Origin: Chrysomallon squamiferum
Taxonomy: Eukaryota > Mollusca > Gastropoda > Neomphalida > Peltospiridae
DNA length: 51,766 nucleotides
Direction of reading: 5' to 3'
NCBI GenBank assembly: GCA_012295275.1
Contig: CM022679.1
Span: 31,070,571 to 31,122,336 of the forward strand
The position numbers and the translations under genes were made by a program. The notes beneath the pieces were generated by a model. The model ran no database searches, was not told where the DNA came from, and saw nothing but the letters and a program-made list of their open reading frames with translations. Shown piece by piece: positions 38,440 through 51,766 of this stretch (the stretch's first letter is position 1; each line of letters opens with the position of its first letter).

Positions 38440-38763
38440 GCCCTCGCATTTAAATAGCTAAAATACATTCATAATAGTCATTTCAGTGTTTTACATTAGG
38501 ACTTTATTATCTCCTTAGCTTGTAACATCATTCTCTTTTAAAAGTTCACTCGTCGCTCTGAAGTAAAATCAACAAATAAATGTATATAATGTAAGTAAGC
38601 AAATAAACAAATAAATAATAACGAGTTGCCTATAACGAAACTGTTTCGAAATTTTGATCATTATACAGTCATTCTTCTACAGATCTAGCTTTCTCCATGT
38701 TTCAGATATATATTTATCTTTGTTTTCTAATGTTAATGTGGACTTAAAACATATTTGACTTAC
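38440..38763 (-). other. 3' flank of gene D
   Basis: Non-coding; 38520-38700 resembles the sequence beyond the terminal exons at 3200-3340 and 33660-33850. No terminal exon equivalent to 33606 was found. Confidence 0.45.
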
Positions 38764-38787
38764 TTGCGACTATCTCAAATTGCTCGT
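38764..38787 (-). pseudogene. Fused micro-exon (15-nt-type acceptor, 30-nt-type donor)
   Basis: Upstream context is that of 15-nt exons (ttcttctttatacaag) and downstream context that of 30-nt exons (gtaagtcaaatat). The intervening intron is gone, leaving 24 bases. In family phase it reads RAI then TGA. Confidence 0.45.
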
Positions 38788-38963
38788 CTTGTATAAAGAA
38801 GAAAAACACTCAGGTGAATAATTGTGAAGATTTGCCTATAACTAACATATTTGGAAATTTTAATAGAGTCATTATCCTGGACATCTAGCTGAGGCCCTGT
38901 GTCAGACATATATTTATCTTTGTTTCTTCATATTAATGTGGACTTGAAATATAGTTCACTTAC

Positions 38964-48533
<9,570 letters not shown>

Positions 48534-48797
48534 GGTGAACAACGTCAACTTTTAATTACAAACTGCAAAGTAAACATTTAATGTTTAGCGCTCTGAATTA
48601 AGAGAAACAATATTTAATTTCTAACATTATTTAATATGGATCTTGAAAACAGAGAAACGAAAATATATATGGTATTCTCTCTTTAATCCCTTTAACATAT
48701 TTCCCTGAGATTTTAAACTTCTTCCAACTATTCGAAATATTTACTACTTTTTATAATTTTCTGTGCAAAAAATAATAATAGAGTGAATATAACTTAC

Positions 48798-48837
48798 CAA
48801 AATAGTTGTAATATTCAACGATCTATCTGTAAGAATA
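48798..48837 (-). other. Putative non-coding exon 1 of gene D
   Basis: Ends at a gtaagttatatt donor as in genes B and C; its start is not defined. Confidence 0.45.
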
Positions 48838-48860
48838 TGTGCAATATCGTGGGTACGAGG

Positions 48861-48868
48861 TATTTATA
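48861..48868 (-). promoter_or_regulatory. TATA box of gene D
   Basis: TATAAATA on the minus strand followed by cctcgtaccc, as in genes B and C. Confidence 0.6.
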
Positions 48869-49078
48869 ACGATCCACGGACGCTTTAATTATCAATCAAA
48901 CCTCTGATATCTAAAAGATTACTATGGCAGAAAAATATGTCGTCAAAATGAATGGAAAGTTTATGAAATGTGAAACCATAAAACGTCGAATATTTAAAAA
49001 ATGTATAATTAATTTATTCTGTGTATTCTGTCGATTTCTCTTTCTGTCTATCTGCGAATCTCGGTCTACATCTATCCA

Positions 49079-51350
<2,272 letters not shown>

Positions 51351-51399
51351 AAGACATACATACATAAATACATACATAAATACATACATATATACATAT

Positions 51400-51766
51400 A
51401 TACATTCATAATTTCTCCATTTCAGTTAATGATTCATTCACGTTTTATAGTTTTCTGTCACAGTACAGAGTAACATGATATTCATACTAAATGTTTTATT
51501 ACGTTTGTGCAACACTTTTACTATCTGTTCAATCGATACTGTAGTATTCTTTCAGCTAGATTATTGAATACTTAAACTATTTTTGGTAACATATATGAAC
51601 TTTTTAATTATTTTCATATCATTACTATATATCTTGATACAGTTATTACAGTTAAAGATAATAAATGTCTAGAATAAATGTTAGTTATTACATATGTAAA
51701 ACGTTAAAAAAACATGACAGACTAATATTGTCATTTTAATTTTTCAGTTTTCTGCTCTGTATTATA
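51400..51766 (+). promoter_or_regulatory. 5' flank of a further gene copy at the right edge
   Basis: About 51420-51600 resembles 14330-14520: the cagctagatta-ttgaat block followed by a gtaacatat site in place of gtaagttat. The TATAAATA motif is not conserved. A leader exon, if present, would lie beyond the window. Confidence 0.4.

Overview
This is AT-rich eukaryotic, almost certainly metazoan, DNA. It is full of (CT)n/(GA)n, (ATT)n, (ACAT)n and (GATA)n microsatellites, has canonical GT-AG splice signals, and shows no long credible single-exon gene. Repeat style and a Tc1-type transposase fragment suggest an invertebrate, perhaps a cephalopod mollusc, but the species is a guess. Most long open frames are translated microsatellites.

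The real content appears to be an undescribed family of secreted micro-exon genes. Five near-identical leader exons encode a start Met and a hydrophobic signal peptide (core KLQIILLLIILGSVQ). Each follows an AG acceptor exactly 15 nt before the ATG and ends at a GT donor in phase 2. Downstream are tiny symmetric exons, mostly 15, 30, 24 (or 21) and 30 nt, flanked by tttgtacag/gtgagtatc, ttttcag/gtaagt, ttttttaacag/gtgagtat and ctgag/gtaagt. Every ordinary micro-exon starts with one base completing a codon and ends with two bases of the next, matching the leader phase. The order 15-30-24-30 repeats as a cassette of 99 nt (33 residues) spread over about 2.6 kb.

Layout: gene A (minus, about 9.7 to 3.4 kb; decayed, two tandem leaders); a palindromic spacer (11.2-13.0 kb); gene B (plus, 14.7-18.2 kb) and its tandem duplicate gene C (plus, 23.3-33.6 kb), the duplication junction being a 200-N gap (19067-19266); a leaderless pseudo-copy E (plus, 34.6-36.7 kb); convergent gene D (minus, 48.5 to 39.0 kb) with the cleanest cassette series; and the 5' flank of another copy (plus) at the right edge. 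Gene A's tail (1-8.6 kb) and gene C's tail plus E (29.2-38.4 kb) form large inverted-repeat arms, each with the same Tc1 fragment.

Predicted products are short secreted peptides. Translation can end at a conserved 29-nt exon (RFGRS then stop) or, if that exon is skipped, continue through more cassettes to terminal exons. In the exons compared, the coding bases differ more between copies than adjacent introns do, which suggests diversifying selection. Gene models are inferred by eye from splice signals and phase; transcript evidence was not available.
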